From positions 248,001 through 312,000 of the forward strand of contig MZZL01000039.1 of assembly GCA_002749535.1 (NCBI GenBank): 64,000 bases of DNA, read 5' to 3'. Under the pieces are notes generated by a model that was not told the origin of the DNA, made no database searches, and saw only the letters and a list, made by a program, of their open reading frames with translations. The DNA is from Apophysomyces variabilis (lineage: Eukaryota; Mucoromycota; Mucoromycetes; Mucorales; Mucoraceae). The translations under genes and the position numbers were made by a program. Shown one piece after another: positions 36,014 to 49,200 of this stretch (position 1 is its first letter; each line of letters starts with the position of its first letter).

Positions 36014-36841
36014 AGAGAACAAACGAGAAAATGACGACTGCCAAAAAGAAAAAAAAATAACGACTAACACCTATGTTCCCCGGCGGAATATTTTAGGCAT
36101 ACGACCTTATGTAAATCAATGTTTTATGATAAATTGCTTTTTTTGTATTTCTGTTGGATATAAGAATAAAATTTTTATGGGATGGCATTTGGATCAAAAT
36201 CTTCTATTTTTTTGTGTGCTGACGCATTTTTTCTGTAAGGGAACTAGTGAAGTCATGAACAAGGTTTGCATCCGATTTGCGCCGATCCAGTTTCTCTTTT
36301 TCTCCCAGGAAAATGATGAAAAGGATGGGTCATTGACGGAGCCCTATGACCAAACAACCTACGCTATCAATGTCTCTATCTTCCTTTCGTATGGCACTAA
36401 AGTGTAATCATCCGTGAACCCAAACCGGGATTCATTATTATTTTGTTTCAGCTGAACGATGTTTAATACAAAAAAACGCTCTTAAGTAAAAGGCAAATAT
36501 TTATAACCATGGGAACGTAATCAGTTAGTCTTGGTTACGTACTTTAACCCGATTCAGTTAATTTTCCTCTAAAAGGGGATATACCCGCTTTGATGTAACA
36601 TCTAAGTCAATGTATTGACTTTTTTATTCGTCTCAGCGAAGTCAAGATTTCCCTTGCTTTGCCAGACGAGAACCCTTCTTATCCGATCCGAGATCGATTG
36701 TCTTCTTTTTTTAACTCTGCTTTTCTCCTTCACCTTCACCTTCTCTTTCTCTTTCTCTCTTTCTTCTCATCATTCTTCACTTTTCATATTCCATCTCCTC
36801 TCCCATCTTCTAGTTTCCCAAAATTTATATATCCATGTATC
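36014..36841. other. intergenic with pyrimidine-rich leader of the SLC10A7-like gene
   Basis: 828 bp between two plus-strand genes. The tract 36695-36810 is almost pure T/C and ends about 30 bp before the next start codon, so it is probably core promoter or 5' UTR. No gene was found. Confidence 0.45.
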
Positions 36842-38511
36842 ATGTCGACAATTACAGTAATTAATAATCACCAGGAGAGGTTCACTACAGAACATGATGA
36901 GAAGACAGTGGATCACCAGTCCATTGAGATAAGCCCTACAGAGAGCCATTTATCGGTTACATGCAGTGAATCAGATACAACCAAAAAACCAGAAGTCCAG
37001 GAAAAAAGAAAATGGTTACGCATCGTACGGCAAAAAGCGGTTCTCTATTTCCAACGCTATTGGTTTCTTCTTGGTCTTGGCATCATGATCGGACTTGCCT
37101 GGGCTTTTCCCCAAGTAGGCAAATCGTATGGCGACATTGACGCGCAGTACACAATTAAGTGGGGTGCGGTCATTGTTATCTTTCTGCTTTCTGGGCTTGG
37201 CCTGGAAGTCCGAGTCATGCTGCAGACTATCGTACGGTGGCGTCTGCACTTGGTCGTCCAGGTTATCAATTTCCTCGTCATGCCTTTTATTGGTTGGGGT
37301 CTGGTCCGTTTCCTAGCCGCTGTTCACTCGCATATCGATCCTGTTGTGTACCAAGGATGGATGATCGCCTTATCAACAAGCACTACTGTCTCATCTAATT
37401 CAGTCATGACCCGCAATGCTGGCGGCAATGATGGTGCAGGTAAGAATATTCCAGGCCCAAAAAAAGGCATTTCTTCTTTGGTCAACGAAAAAGCTTAGCC
37501 CAGTTCTAATTCCTTTTTTTTGTTCTATAGCACTGTTCAATGCAGCTTTGGGGAACATCATGGGTATCTTCGTTTCCCCAGGATTAATGACAAGTTGAGT
37601 TCATTTAGGTTTTCATGAGAAAATACTAACTTTATTATGCTCCTTCGATGCTTTTTTCTACTTAAAAGTTTTTGGTGATGATCATGTACTGTTCCCTCCC
37701 GGTTCGGCCCGTGGCACACCCAACTATGTGGATATTCTCAAAAATCTCGGGTTAACTGTACTACTTCCATTGGTCGTTGGCCAGGTGATTCGTTTCCTAT
37801 TTCCAAAGACGATCAAGTACCTTGCGGCCAAGCTCCGATTCTCCATTATTAACAGTTTGGCGCTCCTCACTATGGTCTGGTCCGTTTTCTGCGACGGTGT
37901 GGCCACGCATGCATTCAACAAAATGACCGGTGTCGATATTGTAGCCATTATTGGTTTCGACATGTTCATGTACTGCTTTGGCTGCTGTCTTACCATCTTT
38001 GTCGCGCGATTACCATGGCCAAGCAATCTTAAAGAGCCAAAATGGGTACGTCGTTGGCGATTTTCCCGAGAAGATGCAGTTGCTATGATGGTTAGTGTTA
38101 CCAAAATGCTAAACGTGTAAATATGGAAAACTGAACGCCATTGACATATTTAGTACTGTGGAGCAACCAAGACCGTTTCCATGGGTATCCCTTTGATCAA
38201 CGTGTTGTACGCGCAAAGCTCATACGGTGTTGTTGGCGTGCTATCTCTTCCTTTGTTAATGTATCATATTTCACAGTAAGTTCTTATTGGATGATTCCTA
38301 TAGAAAGTTGATATTGATCTTCCTTGGAAATTGCATTAGGCTTTTCATCGGAAACTTTCAAGTACAAATCTTAAAGAATTGGATCCAAAGGGGAATCGAG
38401 CAAGATAAACTTAAAAATGCCGAAATGAAAGAAGATAATGCATCCCTGCAGTCTCAAGAAACGTTACCGAGCACAAATCCGCCTATGAGAACCACTCACC
38501 AATCTGCATAA
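36842..38511 (+). CDS. SLC10A7/Rch1-type membrane carrier (bile-acid:Na symporter fold)
   Basis: Multi-pass membrane protein of the family that includes yeast Rch1 and human SLC10A7, negative regulators of cellular calcium uptake. Exons 36842-37439, 37531-37593, 37669-38090, 38154-38275 and 38340-38511 sum to 1377 nt, 458 aa. A polar N-terminal tail of about 75 residues precedes helices such as WFLLGLGIMIGLAWAFPQV, WGAVIVIFLLSGLGLEV and the TTVSSNSVMTRNAGGN motif characteristic of the family. Later blocks: ALFNAALGNIMGIFVSPGL, LGLTVLLPLVVGQVIRFLFP and YCGATKTVSMGIPLIN. About ten helices are expected. The soluble tail is Gln/Glu-rich. Function in this fungus is inferred from the family. Confidence 0.9.
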
Positions 38512-40205
38512 AAATTACTTCTACTTCCCTTAAACACTTTCATAGCATAGAAATAAAACCCTCCTGTAGTTTTACGTTTATAAATTGCTCTTGTTTAGCC
38601 ATTATTTAAGACAACTTTATATGTGACGCGATAGGCTATTCCTTCAAATTGTGGTACCATTGTGGCCTCGGAACGTGCACATGCCAGTTGCAGATACTGA
38701 GCCTTTTTGTTTGTATGAGAACGTTCACCGCCCGTTTTCCATATACTCTTGGGCTATGAAACAAGACAAAAATCTAAGTTAGTCGATGTTTAAGTTTTTT
38801 TTTCAATTAAATAGTGGTCTTATGTCATTTGTCTGCCTTCTTGGCATCTTGTTGTTACGCATGGATCTGCAGAGTTGCTTTGGCGCACTATGTTCACTAC
38901 CACAAATACCTTATTTCGGAATTCCAGTTGATTATTTGTTGCCACCAGTTAAAATAAGCACCAAAACAGTAAATCCTGGATAACGAAAGGCTGGGTTACT
39001 TCCGAAAATTGTGCCAAACAAACGCGGTATTGATTCTACAAAGGCAATGTCAAATTCGCAGATTTTGGCGCTGATGTCCTTTAATTTTACTATAACGGGC
39101 TATAAATTTATCTGCGATCAATAAAGGAAAAGATCTAGCTCCATGCATCAATCGGCCACAATGAGAAATATGTACTACCGTTCTACATTTAAGTTACATA
39201 CGCATATAGAGAAGTCCACCGAAGATCCGTTTTTCCGGGAATGTAGTAGCTCGGGCAAGCCAGAATTAAGTAAACGGCAGAAAAAAAAGCAATGACACAG
39301 CAGATGCAGATGGGACGTTCGAAAAACCATTTTCAGAAGCATATAAAATAAGATTTTAGCCGTTGAACCTAAAGTCGCTTTCTCCAGAGATGTTCTCGAA
39401 AGGTAATACAGCGACTTCAGTTATGGTGCAGTTTAAGACACTTTTACTTAACTACGCAAAACGGAGATCAATTAGGTTTACAGGTACATGTGAATCCCTG
39501 TTCTTATGAGACAGCAGTGTAACCTTGTATCTTTTAGTAGATATATTTATGTTCTTTAGCCATACTCTATTACCGAGTAAATAAGATTTGACGTAGGTTT
39601 TGCGGAAGCATTCATAGATGCCTGAAGGTTTTGTAGCAGTCGTTCTTCACATTGTAATCTGTCAATGCAACTTGAAGTTTATATGTATATGTCAGTTGTA
39701 TTATCGAAATACTCGTTTTTGTTTTGGATATTCGCATATTATATGTTTCTGATTCTGTATGCGTAGATTATTACCAAAGGGTAACTTATGGCAAACATAG
39801 TTTGCAACATGGAAGTGAAGAAGTCTGCTTTCATGAGAACTTCTTCGCATAAGCATGTAACTACTGCGTCAATTAATAGTAATCATCAGAGAGAAACGTC
39901 GACTTCGTTTCTGGCACCAACCAGAACGTTGATACCCTTTCAGTAGACGTACAAGCTTTCTTCACATACAATACGATTATAGTTGTGTTCTAGTCTACTG
40001 TGTATGATATCAATTGGTGTAATAGGGTGTACCCGATAACAGCCATTGTATCGTTGATATCGTAATGCTTTAGGCATTAAGTTACAAGAGATACCGTCCT
40101 GGGACCCATAAACCATCATTTGCTTTCTATCGTCATATATTCTACATTCAACACAAACACTATGTCTATCAAAAACCAAACACCAATCGTTCGAGGTTTT
40201 AACAG
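38512..40205. other. 1.7 kb gene-free convergent interval
   Basis: The interval between the SLC10A7-like gene and the giant cytoskeletal gene (convergent) is AT-rich, with only small random open frames. I see no gene, RNA or repeat that I can support. Confidence 0.4.
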
Positions 40206-43200
40206 CTAAGTTCGTTTTTTAGATATAACTGGCATTTTTGCACCCTCTTCTGCTCGGGTCATTTTTACAGCAACCTGATTTCCAGATTGATCTACCCGAA
40301 TAAAACGATCACCATCCACATATCCTGTTGATGCTGGGGACCGGGATCGATTGGATGATCTACTGGAAGACCCACTAGGAGCTAAACTACTGCTATTTCC
40401 ACCTGTACCGCCACCACGAATTGTTACTCGACCAGAGGGAGATACGGACCGCACCGTCTGTAGAAAGGTCTCCTGGTATGCACTGGGCGAAGGTTCGGTA
40501 TCAGCCCGTGGAGTCGATACGCCCTCAGTTAATCCATGATCTAAGTATCATTATAAGCACATATGTTGACTAATGAGTTAGCCCGTCCTTACCTCTCAAG
40601 AACCTTAGTCGTTTGGAAAGAAAAGAAATGAACATGTGAGCTTCAATCCATAGTGGAGGGACTCGCCTACTTACTTCGACAGTTCTACCCATCCTCCTCC
40701 TACTCTTACCATTACCAGTTGACTCGGTAATATACGGCAATACACTAAGCGCGGATTTTCTTCACCAAACCAGTATTTCCCAACTTCCCCGGGAACCATC
40801 TTGACTTTGACTCTGTATGGGCTCTCGTTCACGATCCTTCCGAGTTCGACATCTAGCTTGCTGGTAGGGTCTGGGATATAAGCCGGCTTAGCCTGTGCAG
40901 AACTTGTTGCTGATATCGGTGTCTGTACTGATCGGGAACTCTGAGCTAGTTTTTGTGGACTTTGACGCGGCATTGGAGGCGGTCTTCGTGCAACTGGTTC
41001 TCTACGCCTCTCTCGAGTTGTTGATGTTTTAGCGTTAGCCAACTTCATAAAGAACTGATGGTCAAGCTCGCTAATGCACGCTTGTAACTCGCGTTCTCGC
41101 GCTGCAGCTGCTGATTTAGCCTTAATCCATCGTTTAATAGTCGCAGCAAGCTTATCAGCCACAAGCTCATTATCGTCCAAATATTGCTTTTTAGCCTCCA
41201 CCTTCGCTTGTGCCAAGAGAGCCGACACTTTAGGCTCGTGTCTTTTGTAGGATGCCACCAAAGACTTAATCAGCGTCTGAAGATCGGCCTTGTTGTATTT
41301 GTTGTTGACCATGCCAGCATGGCTAGGGGCAGCATTCTCCACTGCTACAAGTAGTTGGTCTGCTTCCGTTTCCACTTTGCTTACAATACTCATAAACTCT
41401 TCCAAATTGCCATCTTCACATGATTCCCTTTGTCTTGTTTGCATCAATCGTCTAAGTTCTGCTGCGGCAGTTGTCAGCTCCTCCCGTTTTTGCATTAATG
41501 CATTATCCGTTTCGGCTATAGTTTCAAGCAGGGAGTCCACATCTTTAGTTTTCTTGCCCAATGTTGAATGCACTTCCTCTTGGAGTTCCTTTAACTCCTG
41601 CTCCTCGATCGACATGCTTTTGCCTGGAACTTGAAGTGCGTTTACTCTGTCTTTCATGTTACTGATATAACGAATGATCTCAGATATCTTGGCATCTGCC
41701 TGCAATCTCTTTTTGCTCGCTTCAATATATGCACGCTTCTCCTTCAGTAAGCACTGGATAGAATCCCACTTAGCATGAACAACATCGTAGCGCTGATCGA
41801 TAGCCTTTTCAACTAATATCTTGCGGTCGGTCTCAATCTCTATACTCTCCCCAAGTCCATTCTTGGCCTCAGCACCGAATTTACGTAAACTTGCCATGGA
41901 ATCCTCCAAAGATTCACAGCGACGATCAATCTCGTTCAAATCAAGTGTAAGATCCTTCGCAGCGGGCTGTTGTCCCGAAAGAGCTGTTTCAAAACTGTAC
42001 AAGGCATCCATGAGGCTAGACTCCATATGTGCGTGCTGTGCAATGGACTTTAAGGCTTCTACATAACCTTTCTCGCTGACAATGGCTTTGTTTAAGTCGC
42101 CCAACAGGTTCGACAAGACAACTTGAGCTTGCTCCACTTCCTCTCTTGGATAGCCCAACTCTTCCACAAGTAGTTTTCCTCGTTGCTGAATACTACTCTC
42201 AAGCTCTTCTTTGCAGTGATCATGAGTCTCTTGTGCACCTTCTAAGGCCGTACTGTTGGATTCCACAACCGCCTCAATATCGTTGGCCTCCTTCGTTACA
42301 ACATCGGCGTTAGACGCGGATAAGTGACGTACCACCTCTAGCTTGTCTTCACAGATCTGACGTAACTGGCGTGTGCTATCATAATAGGCATTACTAAAGG
42401 AAGACTTTTTCCAATTCAATTTGCGCTCTGACAACACCGTTCTGATTGCTTGCAATTGATCAGCAACGTCTGCATAATGAACCATGAACTGCGAAAGATT
42501 TTCGTCGTCCATTTGCTTCACTGCAACTGCTACATCAGATAGTTCTTCGGATAGCTTGGTTAGCTCCATTTCCTGATCGGTTAGCATATCCAAAACGGTG
42601 TTTGCCGATATTTTTTGGTTCACATTCAAAGTTTTTTCGATGTTGATGAGGGCTTGTTTTATGTCCCGTAATTTATCGTAATGTTCGATCCATTTCGCCA
42701 TAGCAGATACAAAACAAGAAAGAGAAGAAGACTGTTGCAAAAGAGTTGCCCAGGTTTGTTTTGAATCTTCATGAAAACCATTAACATCGTCCGTTTCAGA
42801 CTGAGCCAGAATAAGATTATAGTAAGCAGATAGGTCGTCAAATGCTTCTTTACAGTCATTCATGCGATCTTTGGATTTCTTGTGGCCCAAAACTAACGAC
42901 TGGTATTGCGAAGCGCGGTTTGGGACATCGACAAGCTTAAATTCGTTTCGAAGTTCTGCAATAAACGCTAATTCGCTTTCAACCTTCGTTTTCAGAATAG
43001 CTGCATTATCAGCATAAGTCTTTCGCAGACGGTTCAAATTGACAACGTCATAAAGACTTGTAAGTTCCGTGCGAACTTGCAAAATGATATCGGCCAACAA
43101 ATCAAGCTGTGATTTTGCTTTTCCAACCGTTTCTGCGTCCAAGACAGAACTGGCCTCTGCAACCCTCAGTTGTACAGCATTGTATTCCTTCAACTCCAGT

Positions 43201-46200
43201 ACGTCAACCCGCTTCTGCCATTCGGATATTTCGTCATCACTAACAGTTGTCGGGTCAGCTCGTTTAACATTGTTATCCAATTCGCGAAGAGCAACCAAAA
43301 GCTTATTGACGCGCTCCGAGATTTCGGCAGGAATAAGCGCGGTCGACATCGATTTGCTTGCACGTATTGCTTCGTCTAACAGGGAGTTCCAGGATTCCGC
43401 GATGATCTCTTGCTTAGGTAGAGCATTCTTAAATTCTTCGGTGAGCTGATCATCATCAACCTCGGAACACTTCTCATCAAAGGCAGCTAGACATTTCTCA
43501 TACACCGTTTTCAATACCGTGTACACGTTATCTTGAGCTTTCATAGCTGTCTCAATGCTGTTTGCAGTGCTTACAGCTTCCTTTAACTTAGCAATATCCA
43601 AAGCATCTGTAACCTCTAGCATCACCGCACTGGTGCGTAGCAATTCTTGTCTGGAACCAATCCATTGCTCGCAGGCCTCTGCTTGCTTCTTATAAGCATC
43701 CAATGACATTCGTCGACGAGACACACGCTCTTTTGATTCCAGAAGCAATTCAAGACTCGATGAAATTTCTTCCAAACGGACAATTCGCGTATCAACTGCA
43801 TCTTGAATAACGGAGTTCATAGTCTCGTCTTCTAGACGTAAGGACGTCGCGATTTCTTCTGCTGATCGAACAGGATATGGAATGCTTCCAGCAAGATCGT
43901 GGCGTACATCGTTAACACCAGCCTTAAAGCGTTCGAGACGCTCGATATGAACAGCCGTGTTGCCGTTGGCGGCAATGAATTCTTCGCGGATCATTTCCGC
44001 AGATTGCTCCAGTTGAGCTGTTCTTAAAATGAACGCAGATACGAGGCATCGTTGAGTTACTACTTCGTTGGCGAAATTCAGATAATGATTCACACGTTCT
44101 TCAGCATTGTCCACATCTTGCATACGTTTCAAAATTGCCTCAGAGATTAAACTGGCGTTATACATTGCTGCGGACTCCCGGAGGTGCTGAAATGTTGATC
44201 GCAAGCCTTCAGTGGTAGTTGTTTGATAGGTATCGTAGTCTGTCTTTATATCCGCCCAAGTAGTACGCAACATTTGTTCATCATCCTCAGAGATCTTTGC
44301 ATCAGGGTGCCACCTTGCCTTATCCTGGACAAATTTTTCCACAGACAACTCTTGTTGAGCTAAGTAGTCTAGCGCTTGCTTTACAGTTTCTTCCCAGCGA
44401 ATGCGATCCCTTAATAGATCTAGTTCTTTTGACCTAGTCGCCAAATTTTCTTGAAATCTTGCGCATGTTCGGCCGAGAGATTCCATTTGAGCTTCAAAAT
44501 GATCAGGGATTGCCATTGGTCGGGATAATCGCGGGAAATATTCAACAAATTCTTCGTAGCACTGTTGAATATCTGGCATCAACTCATCTACAAAGAAATC
44601 CTTGTCTTGATTAAGAACATCTAATTCACGCTCAAGGATGCGCATGTTTTGCAATGATAGATCGTCCTGCGTTATCCATTTGTTCTTCTTGGAATTGAAT
44701 TGCCGAAGTCGTTCGTTCATGCTATCTAAATGGGCAATGCCTTCTTGGAGCTTCTTTTCCCAGGATGCACGCTTCATTGCAGCTTCAAGTGACACAGATT
44801 GATCTGACAAACCTTGCTTCAGCTGAGCCAACAGGGTCATTGCCTCACCGAGACTTCGAGCAGCAGCGGACACGTCAACTGATCGGTTACTTTTTTTCTG
44901 CATCGACTTCTCCACAAGTTGTGCGACACTGTCATGAAGCGTTTTCACCTGGTTTCCTTCAAAGTCTTGTACTTTTAGGAATAGCTGTGATTGTTCTCGT
45001 TGCATTCTTGACAAGTTATCATCCGAGGTATCAGCAAGATACTCTGCTGCGACGTCAATATGCTGCCGTTTCAAATCCTGGATGCGTTCCTGTATCCATT
45101 GTCGGAGCTCAGCAGCCTCCATATCATATTTGCTCACAAGAGCCTTCATGCGGTCAGCCTCCCTGGATTCCTCAAGCAAACGATCGATTGTCCTCTCCAA
45201 TGCTCGTAGATCATCCATTTTGCGATCCAGCAGAGATTTTATCTGGTCTTTGATATGAGCGCTTAATTCTTCAGATTCCGTTGGCTGGGCGGGGCGAATC
45301 CATGTACATGAAAACAAGGGGAATGGGATGATCTTGCCACACTCATCCCATATTTTTTGTATTTCTCCTTTGAATGCCTGTGTTCGTGAGTCAAAACTAT
45401 GAGCATCATGCTCCATAATACGGCGCATGAACTTGTTGACTCCATCACGAATCTTTTCTCCCTCATGCTGAGCATCCTGGACCCGTAATAGAAACTCGGT
45501 AATAGCAGAACGCTGAGTCATGAGATCGGAGGCGTAAGCAGAAAGGTGCAGGAGTTCGTCACATTTCTGCCTTATTTCAGACTGTTTCGAGACGATACAA
45601 TCAGGAAGAGATGATAGGTTGTTATCTTCGGATAGTTCTCCATACTCTTCAGTAAGATCATCAAAAAGTTCGTTGATCGACAGCATCTGACGGTCATTTA
45701 TCTCAGCGACGCGCTCCTGAATGAACTGTAGCATTTGTGTATTTTCGTGATCATTTGTGTACGACGGCTTATCAACGTTATCTTTGCTTGGATCGTAACG
45801 CGCCCGTTTTATGTTAAAATCCCATAACTTGCGTGCAATAGTCAGGATCCATTGATTGGTCTTGTTCCATTGCGATTCCCAAACGACGCGCTTCTTCAGC
45901 ACGTCCAATTCTTTTGATCGACTCGAAAGCAAAGATTTAAGACGTTCGTGGCTTTTTTCAAGATTCTCTATACTATTCACAAGTGTATGACGATCAATCG
46001 ATACTGCGTTGGAAGTGTCAATATCATCTTCTAGCGTCCGAACTTCCTGCAGCAATTTTATCAAATCATCGTCTTCGAGCTGGTTAAGTCGTGTGGCAAT
46101 TCCGTCTCGCTCCTTTTCAAGTCGCATAACCTCGTCCTCATCCATAGCCAACTTTGAACTGTCAGCATAAATATCGAAATGGGATTTACTTATAGTCCTT

Positions 46201-49200
46201 ATCTTCTCATCCATCCAGTTTGTCATGCGAATCACTTCATCATGTGCTACGGAAGCACGAGATTGCAATGAAGCAACGTTGTTGCGTGATGCTAGAAGCT
46301 GGTCGAGACCTTCGGCGATTAACGCAAGCGACATGCCGTATGCACTCATTGTGCTTCTAATTGTCTCGTTCGTAATTTCGGTATCATGAGCGTCAGATCT
46401 ACCAATGGCAGTAGCCATGTCTGGTACAGTGGGAAATGGGATTCGTGATGCTCCGTTCGTTATTAAGTTGGCTGAATTTTCCTTAAATGTTTGGACTCGT
46501 TCCAGTATCAACTCGTCGTCCTCGTCTTGCTCATGGGTATTCGAAGCATCCAGCATTGAACGTCTCAGCCTTTCACCTTCATCTTTCAACTCTTTGAACT
46601 GGGTTATGACATTGGTCACAGAGAGTAGCTGCTCTACAACATTGCGTACAAACGCACACCGCTTCATTAGATCCTCGAACGCCTTTTCGAACCCTGTTTG
46701 CCGGCACTCCAGATATTCCGGCAGGGGCTCCCCGTGCATATATTCAGTCTCTTGATAAGCGTCTAATACTTTTGCATAATCTCCTTGGTCAAAATCAGCA
46801 ATTCGCTTTTCAATACTGACAAGAGACTGAATAACATCTTCAATATATTTCTCCTCGCTTCCGAATTCGCCATAATCGCCATCTAATTCGGACCACCTTG
46901 CTTTCTCTCGCAGAAACCGATCTAATTCCCCATCCATGGATGCAATCCATTGAACAGCTTTTCCAAATAGATCCTCCCATTTGACTCGCAGCAATAATGT
47001 GTCCAGCAATAGTGACCGTTTCCCGAGTAGCTGCATGAGACGATTAAGCATGTTCAACGTCGTTAATGTAATCTCGATGGTAGAAGTATCAGCAGGACTA
47101 AGCTCCCTATCTCGCTCGGCAACTGTCAAAGTCTTTACATGTGATCGCAGACGTGTCATATCATCTGCGTCGAAACGTTCAATTTCCACCTGAAGTTTCT
47201 TATGCTCTTCATACAAGCGAATAGCTTCTTCGTCAGACACTGACAGTTCGGCGCTTAGAGGGTCTACTAAGTGAGCCTCATTCCGCTCTTCAATGATATC
47301 AATCTGCTCTGCAATCCATTTCCTTATCCTCTCGGCTTCAACGAACCAGACGCGGACTTGATCGACCCAGTCCTGCACAGTCTCATACTTTTCTTCGACG
47401 TCATTCAAGTGCTCGATGAACCGTTCATAAAATGCAGTTCTGTCACGATCATCTTCCCGGAACGTAAGTAGATCGATATATTCTTCTCGTACACCATATA
47501 TGGTCGATCGAACAATGCTCACGCGTTCTTCGAGATTACGAATCGCGTCATTTGTGATAATCTGTTCGGTGTCGTCCATCATCTTCTGTACAACGTCTAA
47601 CTCGTCTGTCATGGCTTTTGTGATACCAGCAAAGGTTACACCGCGACTGAACTCATCAGTACATCGTTTGGCTTTCAGCAACGCGTCATGAAGGGCTCTG
47701 TATTTCTGTTGTACAGTCTCGTTTCGACCAGAGACAAGGAAAGACACCGTTGGTAGCAGGCGACTGAGTTGCTCCTTGTACGATTTCCAAGTCGTCAAAT
47801 TAAATGCATCAATGAGCTTTGAAGCATGGGTTACTGAGTTTTCAAACTCTTCGGCAATATCGAGCGACCCGTCCAGCGGATGCATGGTGTAAGTAACGTT
47901 GTGTTCGTTGGTACTTTTCGGTTGTACGTCTCTCAGAGACTGTTGCAATGTATCAATTTCTCTCTCGACAATATCTGCCTCTCGGTCGAACAGCGATGCG
48001 TCTCGAGCATATTCGCCCAGATCGCTCTCACGCATCTTTATCCGCATCTTTTCTTGCTTTTCAGAAAATATGTTCGTAAACTGATCCCAATCCGTACGCA
48101 AGGCATTGTATGTCCATGAAATTCCCTCTCTCTGCGTGTCTGTCAAAGCATTTGAGTTTTTCATTAGTGCTTCTTTTGCTTCTTTCAATGTTTCTACTGT
48201 ATTGCTTTCTTTTCTGAGCTGTTCCTCGATTGCGATTATCCTAGAAAGAGTTTCCTTACTAGGGAATTCTTCTGGAATTTCATCGATGATATGACGATTG
48301 GTTCGCACAAGGTCAATTAACCGATTACACACAAATACGAACTGGTCTACCACGCCATGCAGATCTTGTGGAAGCTCTTTAATGCTTTCCAAAAGTGGCG
48401 ATACACTACCAATTGGTTCCATATGTGGCTCGATATTTTCAACTGAGGATGAGCTTGGTTTTGGTACTTCCATGTCGTTGTTAGGGGGTGATACAATCAT
48501 TTCAGGTGTAGTTTTCGATGAATCCGTGCGCTCGCTCATTGGAGAATTCTCTTCTACAGAAGATTCATTGCTCTGTATTGAACTCTCTGTTCCTGCTATA
48601 ATAGAAATATCCGCCTTCCTCTTGCTCGTATTTCTCGCCTTTTCGTCAGCCGATTGTTCCTTTTGAGCCTTTGACATTACATCATAATATTGACTGATGT
48701 ACATCATCACGCTTGGCTCGTGTGGATAATCGACATCAGTTAGATCTTCCGGTTCAAGATACTTTGGGATATCCATATGCGTTGCAGCCAAATCAAATGC
48801 CATTACCAATAACTTATACCAAGTTTCTTTTTCAGACATGTCGCATCTCATATGCGTTGTGAATAGATCTGGGATCAATGTCGGATCATGTCTGTGTATG
48901 AGAAGGCAGAATGCAAGCCCATTTCGCCATGATCGTGAAAAATCTTGTATAGGCCAGATAATATGCGCTGTGACATAATCTTCCAGCTGCGAACGCACCC
49001 AGTACAGTAGCGCCAGTTTCGCTTCGGAAACATTTTTGCTACCTTTATCAGATGCTGACGAGTTACTGCGATTGCGCCTGGTAATGAGTGGATTTGACAA
49101 GCTCGGTAGAGGTGTAGATGGTTCAGTTTTCAGGGATGGTATATTGAGGAAGGTATCGGAAGAATGAGTATGATTCTTTTGATATAAGTCATGTAGTTGT

